From Microbulbifer sediminum (GTDB lineage Bacteria > Pseudomonadota > Gammaproteobacteria > Pseudomonadales > Cellvibrionaceae), in assembly GCF_021729035.1 (NCBI RefSeq), contig NZ_JAJSAP010000010.1, positions 1 through 64,000 of the forward strand: a stretch of 64,000 nt of DNA, written 5' to 3'. The first letter of the stretch is position 1. Each line of letters opens with the position of its first letter. The notes under the pieces were generated by a model that was given only the letters and a program-made list of their open reading frames with translations, was not told the origin of the DNA and did no database searches. Both the position numbers and the translations under genes were made by a program. Positions 46,518-55,851 of this stretch are shown here, one piece after another.

Positions 46518-47864
46518 ATGGCACGACCAGGATCCGGCGTAAACTCCCTGGGCAACAGCAAGGGATTGGGCGAGCTCTGGGCTCGCCTTCGTTTTCTGTT
46601 CCTCGCGATACTGGTGTATCGCTTAGGTACCCATATTCCGGTGCCCGGTATTGATCCGGAAAAACTGGCGAACCTGTTTAACCAGAACCAGGGTACCATC
46701 CTGGGCCTGTTCAACATGTTCTCAGGCGGTGCACTGGAGCGCATGAGCATTCTGGCGCTGGGGATCATGCCGTACATTTCCGCGTCCATCATCATGCAGT
46801 TGATGACCGCGGTTACGCCGTCCCTCGAAGCTCTCAAGAAAGAGGGCGACGCGGGCCGGCGCAAGATCAACCAGTACACCCGTTACCTGACGGTAGTGCT
46901 GGCCCTGATCCAGGGTATTGGCATGACCTTTGGTCTCGCCGGCCAGAACCTGGCCTACGCGGCCGAGCCCGCCTTTGGTTTTTACTTTGTGGCGGTTGTG
47001 TCACTGGTAACCGGTGCGGTGTTCATGATGTGGCTGGGTGAGCAGATCACCGAGCGCGGGGTCGGCAACGGTATTTCCATGCTGATTTTCGCCGGTATCG
47101 TCGCTGGTTTGCCCAGTGCGATCGGCCAGGCTTTCGAACAGGCGCGCCAGGGTGAGCTGCATATCCTGCTGCTGCTGTTGCTCGGCTTTATCTCAGTGGC
47201 CGTGGTGTACTTCGTGGTGTTCATGGAACGCGGCCAGCGCCGTATTACCATTAACCACGCGCGTCGCCAGGCGGGTCGTTACTCTGCAGCCCCGGCTGCG
47301 CAGTCGAGCCACCTGCCGCTGAAGGTCAACATGGCTGGTGTTATCCCGGTGATCTTCGCCAGCAGTATCCTGCTGTTCCCCGCCACACTGGCGCAGTGGT
47401 TCGGTGAGGGTGGCGAAGGCTTCGGTGCCCAGATCCTGCAGTGGATGGCGCTGCAACTGGGTCCGGGTCAGCCGCTGAACATCATCCTGTTCGCGCTGCT
47501 GATCGGCTTCTTCTGCTTCTTCTACACGGCGTTGATGTTTAACCCGAATGAAGTGGCAGATAACCTGAAGAAATCCGGTGCCTATGTGCCCGGCATCCGT
47601 CCCGGTGAGCAGACGGCGCGCTATATCGACAGCGTGCTGACCCGGCTGACCCTGGTGGGTGCGGTATACATTGCACTGGTATCCCTGCTGCCGCAGTTTC
47701 TGGTGGTCGGGTTTAACGTACCCTTCTATCTGGGTGGTACATCGCTGCTGATCGTCGTGGTCGTGGTGATGGACTTTATGTCACAGGTGCAGTCACACCT
47801 GCTGTCCCACCAGTACGAGGGACTGATGAAAAAGGCCAACCTGCAAGGCTACGGTCGTCGCTGA
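46518..47864 (+). CDS. secY: Preprotein translocase subunit SecY
   Basis: A 448-residue inner-membrane channel protein with ten predicted helices. [15 protein letters not shown] lies in helix 1, the plug region follows in [30 protein letters not shown], and [33 protein letters not shown] precedes the C-terminal helices. It works with SecE (encoded here at 17857) and SecA. Confidence 0.99.
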   Translation: MARPGSGVNSLGNSKGLGELWARLRFLFLAILVYRLGTHIPVPGIDPEKLANLFNQNQGTILGLFNMFSGGALERMSILALGIMPYISASIIMQLMTAVTPSLEALKKEGDAGRRKINQYTRYLTVVLALIQGIGMTFGLAGQNLAYAAEPAFGFYFVAVVSLVTGAVFMMWLGEQITERGVGNGISMLIFAGIVAGLPSAIGQAFEQARQGELHILLLLLLGFISVAVVYFVVFMERGQRRITINHARRQAGRYSAAPAAQSSHLPLKVNMAGVIPVIFASSILLFPATLAQWFGEGGEGFGAQILQWMALQLGPGQPLNIILFALLIGFFCFFYTALMFNPNEVADNLKKSGAYVPGIRPGEQTARYIDSVLTRLTLVGAVYIALVSLLPQFLVVGFNVPFYLGGTSLLIVVVVVMDFMSQVQSHLLSHQYEGLMKKANLQGYGRR

Positions 47865-47906
47865 TCGCGACACCAGGCAGCAGTTTGAGTGAATTGAGGT
47901 AAGGTC

Positions 47907-48023
47907 ATGAAAGTACGCGCTTCTGTTAAAAAGATCTGCCGTAACTGCAAAATCGTGCGTCGCAAGGGCGTTCTGCGGGTAATCTGCAGCACCGACCCGC
48001 GCCACAAGCAGCGTCAGGGCTAA
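47907..48023 (+). CDS. rpmJ: Ribosomal protein L36
   Basis: A 38-residue protein, [19 protein letters not shown] then a zinc ribbon completed by Cys27 and His33 (with Cys11 and Cys14). This is the zinc-binding form. It sits 42 bp after secY as in related bacteria and ends the spc group. Confidence 0.97.
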   Translation: MKVRASVKKICRNCKIVRRKGVLRVICSTDPRHKQRQG

Positions 48024-48185
48024 TCGAGACAAGCCCGGTCGCGGGAATTCCCCTTCTCGCGGCCGGCGCCGGTTTCGTCCTCAGGGTCGGAGCCGGGCAG
48101 CAGGGACCCGAGGGTCAGCTGCTGCCAACAGGGGGCGTTGACTGTCGTCCGTTTCTTCTCGGGAGACCAGAGAAGGGGCGGACTA

Positions 48186-48214
48186 TTGCAATTTAGTGTC
48201 TGAAAAGCTATTCT
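48186..48214 (+). promoter_or_regulatory. Candidate promoter of the alpha operon
   Basis: TTGCAA at 48186-48191 and TATTCT at 48209-48214 are 17 bp apart. It lies in the 306-bp gap 48024-48329 between rpmJ and rpsM, which has no gene. The downstream part, about 48225-48329, would carry the S4-responsive leader known in E. coli; I could not confirm its pseudoknot by eye. Confidence 0.45.
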
Positions 48215-48329
48215 TGCGCGCCTTTTTGGTGGCGCCGCCGGTTTTTTAGTCGCTGTCAGCGCCGAATCTAGAGTTGAGTCACGCTTTGAAGAGCAAGGCC
48301 GTGGCTCCCAATACGTGGAGTACGCCTCT

Positions 48330-48686
48330 ATGGCACGTATTGCTGGTGTCAATGTACCAGACCACAAGCACGCCGTGATCTCCCTGACCCATATCTATGG
48401 GGTCGGGCGCACTACGGCAAAATCTATTTTGGCAGCGGTTGGTATCGCTGAATCCACCAAAATCCGTGAACTGTCTGAAGAGCAGATCGAGTCCATCCGT
48501 GGCGAAGTTGCAAAACTGTCCGTGGAAGGTGATCTGCGTCGTGAAGTATCCATGAACATCAAACGTCTGATGGACCTGGGTTGCTTCCGCGGTTTGCGCC
48601 ACCGTCGCAGCCTGCCGCTGCGTGGCCAGCGCACCAAGACCAACGCCCGTACCCGCAAGGGTCCGCGCAAGCCGATCCGCAAATAA
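48330..48686 (+). CDS. rpsM: Ribosomal protein S13
   Basis: A 118-residue 30S head protein contacting P-site t[22 protein letters not shown] opens it; the end is [21 protein letters not shown]. The ATG at 48330 follows GTGGAG by 9 bp; the five codons open upstream are not conserved. First gene of the alpha operon. Confidence 0.98.
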   Translation: MARIAGVNVPDHKHAVISLTHIYGVGRTTAKSILAAVGIAESTKIRELSEEQIESIRGEVAKLSVEGDLRREVSMNIKRLMDLGCFRGLRHRRSLPLRGQRTKTNARTRKGPRKPIRK

Positions 48687-48760
48687 GCGGTTCTCGCGGT
48701 TTAACAATCCCCGCGGCGCTTTGCTGGCCGGGGAGTTGATACAGGATTTAGGATACAGGT

Positions 48761-49150
48761 ATGGCTAAGCCAAAAACTACTGTTCGAAAAAAGGTCAAAA
48801 AGACCGTTGTCGACGGTATTGCCCACGTCCACGCATCGTTCAACAACACGATCGTGACGATCACTGATCGCCAGGGTAATACCCTCAGCTGGGCCACTGC
48901 CGGTGGTTCCGGTTTCCGTGGCTCGCGCAAGAGCACGCCTTTTGCAGCCCAGGTGGCCGCTGAGCGCGCCGGAAACGCCGCTCAGGAATACGGCCTGAAA
49001 AACCTCGACGTCGAAGTTAAGGGCCCCGGCCCGGGTCGCGAATCTGCAGTTCGCGCCCTGAATAACTGCGGCTTCAAGATTACCAATATCACCGACGTGA
49101 CGCCGATCCCGCATAATGGTTGTCGTCCGCCCAAGAAACGTCGCGTGTAA
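48761..49150 (+). CDS. rpsK: Ribosomal protein S11
   Basis: A 129-residue 30S platform protein. [22 protein letters not shown] and the C-terminal [18 protein letters not shown] are family signatures. rpsD follows after 15 bp. Confidence 0.99.
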   Translation: MAKPKTTVRKKVKKTVVDGIAHVHASFNNTIVTITDRQGNTLSWATAGGSGFRGSRKSTPFAAQVAAERAGNAAQEYGLKNLDVEVKGPGPGRESAVRALNNCGFKITNITDVTPIPHNGCRPPKKRRV

Positions 49151-49165
49151 GAGGGGGCTGACAAA

Positions 49166-49786
49166 ATGGCACGTTATATTGGACCAAAATGTAAACTTTC
49201 CCGCCGGGAAGGTACCGATCTGCAGCTGAAGAGCGGCGTCCGTCCTCACGACTCCAAGTGTCGTGCAGAGGCCAAGCCCGGTCAGCACGGCGCCGGCCGC
49301 GGCCGCCTGTCTGATTACGGCGTACAGCTGCGTGAAAAGCAGAAAGTTCGCCGCATCTACGGCGTACTGGAAAAGCAGTTCCGCAACTACTATAAGGAAG
49401 CGGCGCGCCTGAAGGGTGCAACCGGTGAGAACCTGCTGCAGCTGCTGGAGAAACGCCTGGACAACGTGGTTTACCGGATGGGCTTCGGTTCCACCCGCGC
49501 TGAAGCACGCCAGCTGGTTTCCCACAAGGCGATTCTGGTCAACGGCAGCACTGTGAATATCCCGTCGTACCAGGTTAAGGCTGGTGACGTGGTATCCATA
49601 CGCGAAAAAGCCAAGAAGCAGATGCGTATCCAGAATTCCGTTTCCCTCGCCGCCCAGCGTGGCGATGTCGAGTGGGTAGATGTCAATGCAAGCAAACTGG
49701 AAGGCACGTTCAAGCGCGTTCCGGATCGTGTTGACCTGCCGGCAGAGATCAACGAAAACCTTATCGTGGAACTCTACTCCAAGTAA
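49166..49786 (+). CDS. rpsD: Ribosomal protein S4
   Basis: A 206-residue 30S assembly protein and, in E. coli, repressor of the alpha operon. [19 protein letters not shown] opens it and the S4 RNA-binding domain reads [34 protein letters not shown]. Confidence 0.99.
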   Translation: MARYIGPKCKLSRREGTDLQLKSGVRPHDSKCRAEAKPGQHGAGRGRLSDYGVQLREKQKVRRIYGVLEKQFRNYYKEAARLKGATGENLLQLLEKRLDNVVYRMGFGSTRAEARQLVSHKAILVNGSTVNIPSYQVKAGDVVSIREKAKKQMRIQNSVSLAAQRGDVEWVDVNASKLEGTFKRVPDRVDLPAEINENLIVELYSK

Positions 49787-49813
49787 GGGATACAACTGTA
49801 AACAGGTATGGCT

Positions 49814-50818
49814 ATGCAGACTGCTGTCAACGAGTTTTTGACACCGCGTCGTATTGACGTCACTGAGTACAACCAGAATCACGCCAAAGTGGTACTGGAG
49901 CCCCTGGAGCGTGGCTTTGGCCACACTCTGGGTAACGCCCTGCGTCGCATCCTGCTCTCCTCCATGCCGGGCTGTGCCGTCACTGAAGTCGAAATCGACG
50001 GTGTCGAGCACGAGTACAGCGCCATCGAAGGTGTGCAGGAAGACGTGATCGAAATCCTGCTCAACCTGAAGGACGTTGCCGTCATCATGCACGGCAAGGA
50101 CCAGGCAGTGCTGAGCCTGAGCAAGAAGGGCCCGGGTGCCGTGACCGCCGGAGACATCCAGGCGGACCACGACATCGAGATCGTCAACCCGGAGCACGTG
50201 ATCGCCAACATCACTGGTGATGTGGAACTCAGCCTGCGTCTGACGGTGGCGCGCGGCCGTGGCTACCAGCCCGCCGACGCCCGCCATGAGGACGAGGAAG
50301 AAACCCGTGCTATCGGCCGTCTGCAGCTGGACGCTTCCTACAGCCCGGTTCGCCGCGTTTCCTATGCGGTCGAATCGGCGCGTGTAGAACAACGGACCGA
50401 CCTGGATAAGCTGGTTCTGGACCTGGAGACCAATGGTACCCTGGATCCGGAAGAGGCCATCCGCCGCGCCGCCACCATCCTCCAGCAGCAGCTGGCAGTG
50501 TTTGTGGACCTGGAAGGGCCGGATGAGTCCCAGCCGAAGCAGGACGAGCCGGAAGTTGATCCGGTGCTGCTGCGCCCGGTCGACGACCTGGAGCTGACCG
50601 TACGTTCGGCCAACTGTCTGAAGGCAGAGAATATCTACTATATCGGTGACCTGATTCAGCGCACCGAAGTGGAGCTGCTGAAGACGCCGAACCTGGGCAA
50701 GAAGTCCCTGACCGAAATCAAGGACGTTCTGGCTTCCCGCGGTCTTTCCCTGGGTATGCGCCTTGAGAACTGGCCCCCGGCCAGCCTCAAGGGTGACAGC
50801 AAGCTGAGCCCCCTGTAA
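49814..50818 (+). CDS. rpoA: RNA polymerase subunit alpha
   Basis: A 334-residue subunit. The N-terminal assembly domain has [27 protein letters not shown] flexible linker follows, then the C-terminal DNA/activator-binding domain with [22 protein letters not shown] and [16 protein letters not shown] chose the ATG at 49814, 7 bp after CAGG and matching the family start MQ; an ATG at 49808 is also in frame. Confidence 0.98.
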   Translation: MQTAVNEFLTPRRIDVTEYNQNHAKVVLEPLERGFGHTLGNALRRILLSSMPGCAVTEVEIDGVEHEYSAIEGVQEDVIEILLNLKDVAVIMHGKDQAVLSLSKKGPGAVTAGDIQADHDIEIVNPEHVIANITGDVELSLRLTVARGRGYQPADARHEDEEETRAIGRLQLDASYSPVRRVSYAVESARVEQRTDLDKLVLDLETNGTLDPEEAIRRAATILQQQLAVFVDLEGPDESQPKQDEPEVDPVLLRPVDDLELTVRSANCLKAENIYYIGDLIQRTEVELLKTPNLGKKSLTEIKDVLASRGLSLGMRLENWPPASLKGDSKLSPL

Positions 50819-50942
50819 GCATCTGGTAAGCGCGGCCGTTGGTCGCGCTGTCGATAGATAGAACCCGAGCGGTGACACGACCCTGTGCGGCACCGCTCCA
50901 GAACGACCTGCTGAGAAAGCAACTGTCGTAAGGAATTGAGTT

Positions 50943-51338
50943 ATGCGTCATCGCTATAGTGGCCGTAAATTCAGCCGTACCAGTTCCCATCGCAAGGCCA
51001 TGTTCAAGAACATGACCGCGTCACTGGTAGAACATGAACTGATCAAAACCACACTGCCGAAAGCCAAGGAGCTGCGTCGCGTTGCCGAGCCGCTGATCAC
51101 CCTGGCCAAGAAGGACAGTGTTGCCAACCGTCGCCTGGCTTTCGCCCGTATCCGTGACAAGGACGCGGTTAAGAAGCTGTTTGACGAACTGGGTCCGCGT
51201 TACGAAGCGCGCCCGGGTGGCTACATCCGCATCCTGAAGTGTGGCTTCCGTGCCGGCGACAAGGCCCCGATGGCCTACGTTGAGCTGGTTGACCGCCCGC
51301 AGGCAGAGGACGACGCAGCAGAGGCCGCCGAGGCCTGA
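50943..51338 (+). CDS. rplQ: Ribosomal protein L17
   Basis: A 131-residue 50S protein. [24 protein letters not shown] opens it, and [30 protein letters not shown] is the core. The C-terminal acidic extension is normal. Last gene of the alpha operon; a strong terminator follows 16 bp later. Confidence 0.99.
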   Translation: MRHRYSGRKFSRTSSHRKAMFKNMTASLVEHELIKTTLPKAKELRRVAEPLITLAKKDSVANRRLAFARIRDKDAVKKLFDELGPRYEARPGGYIRILKCGFRAGDKAPMAYVELVDRPQAEDDAAEAAEA

Positions 51339-51354
51339 GCCGCAGTCGTCAACG

Positions 51355-51384
51355 AAAAAGCCGGTCCCTGACCGGCTTTTTTTT
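51355..51384 (+). terminator. Intrinsic terminator of the alpha operon
   Basis: AAAAAGCCGGTC at 51355-51366 and GACCGGCTTTTT at 51370-51381 form a 12-bp stem with a CCT loop, followed by more T to 51384. The A-run makes it usable on both strands. Confidence 0.92.
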
Positions 51385-51438
51385 CGCCTGTTTGGCGTAT
51401 AATTGAGCTCGCGTACCAATAGTCCCCGGAGGCTCCCC

Positions 51439-51684
51439 ATGGACCTGCACCAGTTGCTGGATAACCTGAACCCCCAGATCGTCGGCAGCCTCAAGCGCGC
51501 TATCGAACTCGGCAAGTGGCCGAATGGCGTGGCCCTGACAAGTGAGCAGAAGATGCTGTGTGCGGAAGCGGTGCGTGCCTGGGAGCTGCGTAACCTGCCC
51601 AGCGAAGCCCATGTTGGCTATGTTGCGCCCAAGAAGTCACCCTGTGGCGACAAGGATGAAGACCAGCCCCTGAATTGGCGCTGA
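51439..51684 (+). CDS. DUF1315 (YeaC-like) protein
   Basis: An 81-residue protein matching the DUF1315 pattern: MDLHQLLDNLNPQIVGSLKRAIE, KWPNGVALT, and the end PLNWR with KxxC-type CGD. GGAGG at 51428-51432 precedes the ATG at 51439; the twelve codons open upstream are not conserved. Function is unknown in the family. It stands alone after the ribosomal terminator. Confidence 0.85.
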   Translation: MDLHQLLDNLNPQIVGSLKRAIELGKWPNGVALTSEQKMLCAEAVRAWELRNLPSEAHVGYVAPKKSPCGDKDEDQPLNWR

Positions 51685-51936
51685 GTGCTGTCCGCACCTT
51701 CCCTGCCCGGGCGAGACACAATTGCCCGGGGCTATACTCATGCCGTGAAGCTTTGCGGCGCCATATTCCTGTTCCCCTTACCTCAGTTTTAGCGCTGGTC
51801 GCCGTGCTACGCCTTTCTCTCCATCGCCTGGCATCCGGTTAAACCCGGTTTGTTGCCTGACTCTCGGCGCTGACCGGAGTGGGCGGTATGCTGGGAGCTT
51901 GTTACGCGCGTTAATTTCCGGACAGGGAGTCTGCTT

Positions 51937-52569
51937 ATGCGAAAGGGTTACAGTGGATGGCTCTGGGGGCTGTCGGCGGCGGCGATTGTTGTCTGGTGGG
52001 CTGTGACGAGGTCATATCCGTCGGTCGATGTGAATGGTATTGCCGTACCGGTGGCAGGGCAGGACAGCGCCTCCTCCGTCGGGATTGTCGAGCCGGCCAG
52101 GGCTGACCCCGAGGCATTCCAGGACCAGCTGTTGTCGCACCCGCGGGTAGAGGCTTACCTGGACCGTGAAGAGGAGAAACGTACCCTCAGGGCGTATTTC
52201 TCCAGCAACGGGGATGCTATCAGCGATGCGGAAGCCTGGGCCCTGATTGAGCGTATCGAGGCGGAGGGTCGGGTTATCGCGTCCGAGGGCCTTGCCCTCA
52301 AGCTGGCGTGGCTGGAGCGCAACAGTGCTGGCCGGGCAGATTTCGACGAGGCCGCCGCGGGATTGATAGCCGAGTATCGCCAGAAAGCGGAAGCGCAACA
52401 GCCATACGACCCGTATCGGGAAGAGCCGGGATTCGCCCGTTATAAAGCCATGGAGGCGGCAATCATCGAGCGGGTCCAGGCGATGGATAAATTTCCGGAG
52501 GGGCTGACTCGTCAGCAATATCTGCGCCGGCAACTGCAAGGGGCCCGGGAAGAAGCGTATGGCAACTGA
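51937..52569 (+). CDS. Membrane-anchored helical protein of unknown function
   Basis: A 210-residue protein that I do not recognise. One N-terminal hydrophobic segment (about residues 8-24) anchors or exports it. The rest is charged and probably helical, with several EExR/AExQ stretches, for example near residues 70-80 and 135-155. Its size and location do not match lipase chaperones in detail, though the helical, anchored layout is reminiscent of them. ACAGGGAG precedes the start at 51937. A terminator follows; the neighbour across it is a leftward secreted esterase, but I see no direct link. Confidence 0.65.
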   Translation: MRKGYSGWLWGLSAAAIVVWWAVTRSYPSVDVNGIAVPVAGQDSASSVGIVEPARADPEAFQDQLLSHPRVEAYLDREEEKRTLRAYFSSNGDAISDAEAWALIERIEAEGRVIASEGLALKLAWLERNSAGRADFDEAAAGLIAEYRQKAEAQQPYDPYREEPGFARYKAMEAAIIERVQAMDKFPEGLTRQQYLRRQLQGAREEAYGN

Positions 52570-52572
52570 AGC

Positions 52573-52598
52573 AAGGCCGCACAGGGTGCGGCCTTTTT
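52573..52598. terminator. Intrinsic terminator between convergent genes
   Basis: AAGGCCGCAC at 52573-52582 pairs with GTGCGGCCTT at 52586-52595, loop AGG, followed by TTT to 52598. It terminates the rightward gene; on the leftward strand it lies 23 bp past the esterase stop. Confidence 0.85.
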
Positions 52599-52620
52599 AG
52601 GTGTGCCTGCCAATGCAAAA

Positions 52621-54075
52621 TTAAAGCAGTCCGTCCACCAGGTCGTAGAACCAGTTATTGTTATTCTCGAAATCAGAAGTCTCGTCGGTTTCGTAGGCGC
52701 GAATAAAGCCGCCGCCCTGGTAGTTGACGATGTTGTTTAGGAAGTCCCGGGTCTCGAGTCCCAGCTCTGCGATTTCGCCGTACTGCAGGTCGAGCACGGT
52801 GGTGCAATGGCTTTCATTGAAATTGCGGAACCTGGGGAAGTAGTAGCCCCAGTTGCCGGTCTGTTCCAGCATCGGAATCAGGTTGCTGAAGGTATCCTGC
52901 TGCCACTTGTCACGGAGCTTTGCCAGTTTTGATTCCGCATCCGGGTCACTGCCGATATCCTCAAAGAATCGCTCATAGGAGTAGGAGGAGAAATTACCGT
53001 CGGCAAGGAAGTGGGTAATACCCAGCCTGTCTGCGGGGAATTTTTGTGACAGTCCACCGTAAAGAGTGGCCAGGGCATTGGGGTCGAACCCGGGAGTGAT
53101 CTGCGTGAGCAGGTTGATTGGATTCTCTGCGGCCGTATCGCCGTCATCGGTGTAGGTGGTCCAGGAGTCCAGCACTTCCCGGTGCAATGGCAATGACGGA
53201 TAGGTCTGGGGGTCATTGCTGTTCCGCGGGGCGTCAAACAGCGGGCCGGAATCGTCCAGCAGGTAGCCGTAATCCACGCCCATATCCGCACGCAATTTCG
53301 AGTAGTTCAGCAGGGCACCGATACTGCCGGCGCTGCAACCGGCGGCAAGCATCTGTCGCGGTTTTTGCAGGTTGTTCTTTACCCAGGAGGTGACCGCCTG
53401 CACGTTGCGCAGGCCATTGTGGTGCCAGATCAAGTCCGGGTTCTGTCCGGTTGGATCCGCGTAAACCTGGGTCTTGTCGCCCACATAAATGTCACCGGTA
53501 CAGTAGGGCACGTAGACGATATTCCACTCACCGGTTTTGAACTGGTCGTAGGGATGATGGGTGTAGATCAGTGGCGACGCGGCCGCCGTGCCCAGGTTGG
53601 ATGAGTTTTCGAAATCCAGCAGGTTGATATTCTGCACGTAGTCATCGGGAATTCCATTGGGGTTGCGCGCCCCGCGGATGCCGGCCTGGCCGGAGCAGCT
53701 CTCATAGTCCCAGCAGGCGCCGCCGCCCTCGAAATAGAAAATGGTATTGCTGGTATCCGGCACCCGGTAGACAAAAAACTTGTAGGGCGACCCGTTGCCA
53801 CACATGGCCCCGGTACTTGCCGGTACATCGACTTTCTGCCAGTTGTCGTAATCGGCCGGGTTGAACCCGTCATCAAAGCCGGCAACTTCCCGGGTCAGCG
53901 GGTACATCCCGTGGGTTTGCTCTTCGGTCACTGGCGCATTGGCCTGGCGGGGTACGATGAGATTGCCGAGGGTGGCCCAGAAACCGTAGTCGCCGGGTTC
54001 GGCACTGACCTGGGCGCTGAGCGTGATGCTGATGGCGGCACAGGCGAGTGCCGCACTGCGGAGAACTTTTATCAT
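52621..54075 (-). CDS. Secreted pectinacetylesterase-family (Notum-like) hydrolase
   Basis: A 484-residue protein with a signal peptide ending near residue 25 (AQVSAEP). It has the family blocks FYFEGGGACWDY at about 113-124 (oxyanion region), VYVPYCTGDIYVGD near 187-200 and the nucleophile motif GCSAG at 246-250 (Ser248). The Asp in FLADGNFSSYSYERF and His in ESHCTTVL complete a likely triad. Bacterial members remove acyl esters from polysaccharides; the exact substrate (pectin or other) is not known. It is probably a carbohydrate-degradation gene of a marine-type bacterium, though no partner enzyme is adjacent. Confidence 0.85.
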   Translation of the reverse strand: MIKVLRSAALACAAISITLSAQVSAEPGDYGFWATLGNLIVPRQANAPVTEEQTHGMYPLTREVAGFDDGFNPADYDNWQKVDVPASTGAMCGNGSPYKFFVYRVPDTSNTIFYFEGGGACWDYESCSGQAGIRGARNPNGIPDDYVQNINLLDFENSSNLGTAAASPLIYTHHPYDQFKTGEWNIVYVPYCTGDIYVGDKTQVYADPTGQNPDLIWHHNGLRNVQAVTSWVKNNLQKPRQMLAAGCSAGSIGALLNYSKLRADMGVDYGYLLDDSGPLFDAPRNSNDPQTYPSLPLHREVLDSWTTYTDDGDTAAENPINLLTQITPGFDPNALATLYGGLSQKFPADRLGITHFLADGNFSSYSYERFFEDIGSDPDAESKLAKLRDKWQQDTFSNLIPMLEQTGNWGYYFPRFRNFNESHCTTVLDLQYGEIAELGLETRDFLNNIVNYQGGGFIRAYETDETSDFENNNNWFYDLVDGLL

Positions 54076-54462
54076 TTTATCCCCTGAGTTTTCAGTGAGT
54101 ATCAGTCGTTTTCTCTCTGGCTGCGCTAGTTGGTACAGGGCCGTACTGCGGGGACAAAAATGCCTGGGGAATGTCCGTCTCGACCGGAGTGAAACGGGCG
54201 CGGAGCCGGTTCGCTACTTCGGTAAAACGCCCTGAGCCTAGTGCCTTGTCGGCCAATGGTCGAGAATATTTGCAGGCAGAACCATTGGGTCACCATAGAC
54301 GTACCAGTCTACTCGGCAAGCTGAAAACTGCTTCACAAATTCAGGTGGAAAACAGAGTCAGCAAGTCACTCCCGGCAGGCTTTACCCGGCATCACGTGTG
54401 GGGGACACTGGCAGCAATAACAATAATCCTGGTGAGTCTATGGTCCGGTTAAAACGGCGGCG
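54076..54462. other. Intergenic region without a recognised gene
   Basis: About 390 bp lie between the esterase start and the acylase pseudogene. A frame at 54171-54452 ends in a hydrophobic stretch, but its composition does not look coding. The leftward esterase promoter should lie here; I saw no strong consensus site. Confidence 0.4.
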
Positions 54463-55787
54463 GTGGCAGTGTCTGCGGCACTCGTGGTTGCCTTCCTGAG
54501 CCTGCCCCCGGGGATCGAAACCCAGCTGGCGCGGCACGGCTTTACTGCCGCCGCGGGACATTATGATGTGGAGATATTACGGGACAAGTGGGGGGGCCAC
54601 ATATCTACGGCAGCACCGACCCCGATGTGGCCTTCGGGCTCGCCTATGCCCACGCCGAGGATGACTTTGCCACCATCCAGGACGTGATCCTCGCAATCCG
54701 CGGCACACTGGCGGCGGAGAAAGGCATGGCTGCCGCGAAGACCGATTACCTGGCCCAGTGGATGGGCATCTGGCCGGCAATCGAGCGCGGTTACACCAAG
54801 CTGCCGGCGCAGACACGTGTGGTTGCCGAGGCCTATGCCGCGGGGCTCAACCTTTATGCCGCGCACAATCCGGAGCGGGTTTCCCGCTACCTGTTGCCGG
54901 GCGACCGCTCCAAACTCATCTGGCGCGACTACCGGGATTTCAGTGCCATGCCCAGCACCGTCAATCTCGCTTCGGGACTGGTCTACAACGCCAGCAATCC
55001 CTCGTTCCACTCAACTGACGGCGACGACGATGCCTGGGCAGAGGATTACCCGGACAGCATGGGTATTGAAACCCGGGTTACCAACCGGGCCCTGCAGATC
55101 GAGTCGTTCTACGGTGCCGAGCAAAAGATCTCTGCAGACGAATTCGTTCGATTCAAGTTCGACCACCGCCACCACCCGGGCTCGTACCAGGTGAAAGCAC
55201 TGCGCCGCTGGCTGGCCAGCGAAAAACCCGCAGGTTTGCAGCGCGAGCCCTATCGCTCGGCGCTGGCCGCCCTGGCGCACTGGGACCTGTCCACGTCCCG
55301 CGACAATCGGCAGGCGGCCCTGGCCGTACTGACGCTGCAGCCGGTGCAGGACGCCGGGAACGAAGCGGTTTCCGATACTGCGATCGGGCGGGCATTCCGG
55401 CGGGCGGTGGATCAGCTGGTCGAGCATCACGGCAGCACCGGGGTGCCCTATCGCGAGGTCAATCGCCATGTCCGCGCGGACAAGAGCTGGCCGCTAAACG
55501 GCGGGCCGGATACGCTGCGTGCGGTCTACGGCGGGCCGCTGAATGGGGGGGGTGAGCTGGAGAATCGTGCCGGCGATGGCTACATCATGGTGGTCGCCTG
55601 GGGCGCTGAGGGACAGGTGCGCTCGCGCGCGGTGCATCACTTCGGCTGAGCCACCCTTGACAGTACATCGCCTCACTACGCGGGCCAGGCGTCGCTGTTC
55701 GCCGCAGAGAAGCTGCGGCCGGTGTATTTCGAGCGGGCAGCGCTGGAGCCCCATGTCTCGCGTCGCTACCGCCCGGGACAGGAGTGA
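54463..55787 (+). pseudogene. Decayed penicillin-acylase-family gene
   Basis: This encodes parts of an Ntn-hydrolase acylase (penicillin/acyl-homoserine-lactone acylase type). First, EILRDKWG is broken from PHIYGSTDPDVAFGLAYAHAEDDF by a one-base shift in a run of seven G (54589-54596), where eight would restore frame. Second, after AAHNPERVS the sequence jumps straight to RYLLPGDRSKLIW, so several hundred residues, including the autocleavage site and nucleophile Ser, are gone. Third, TGA at 55647-55649 replaces a codon in HHFG-ATLD, and the family C-terminus (SPHYAGQASLFAAEKLRPVYFE) continues in the same frame to 55787. A GTG at 54463 gives an N-terminal hydrophobic segment. I recall the family layout from memory. 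Confidence 0.85.
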
Positions 55788-55851
55788 TCAAAAGATGAAA
55801 CGCTCCCTCGACTGATGTCCCGGGTGGGGGGCGCCTGCGGGTAAGGTGCCG

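Noticed and set aside
54171..54452. A 93-codon frame with a hydrophobic C-terminus before the acylase pseudogene
   Set aside because: No family resemblance and no convincing ribosome site; it lies in the promoter region of the leftward esterase.
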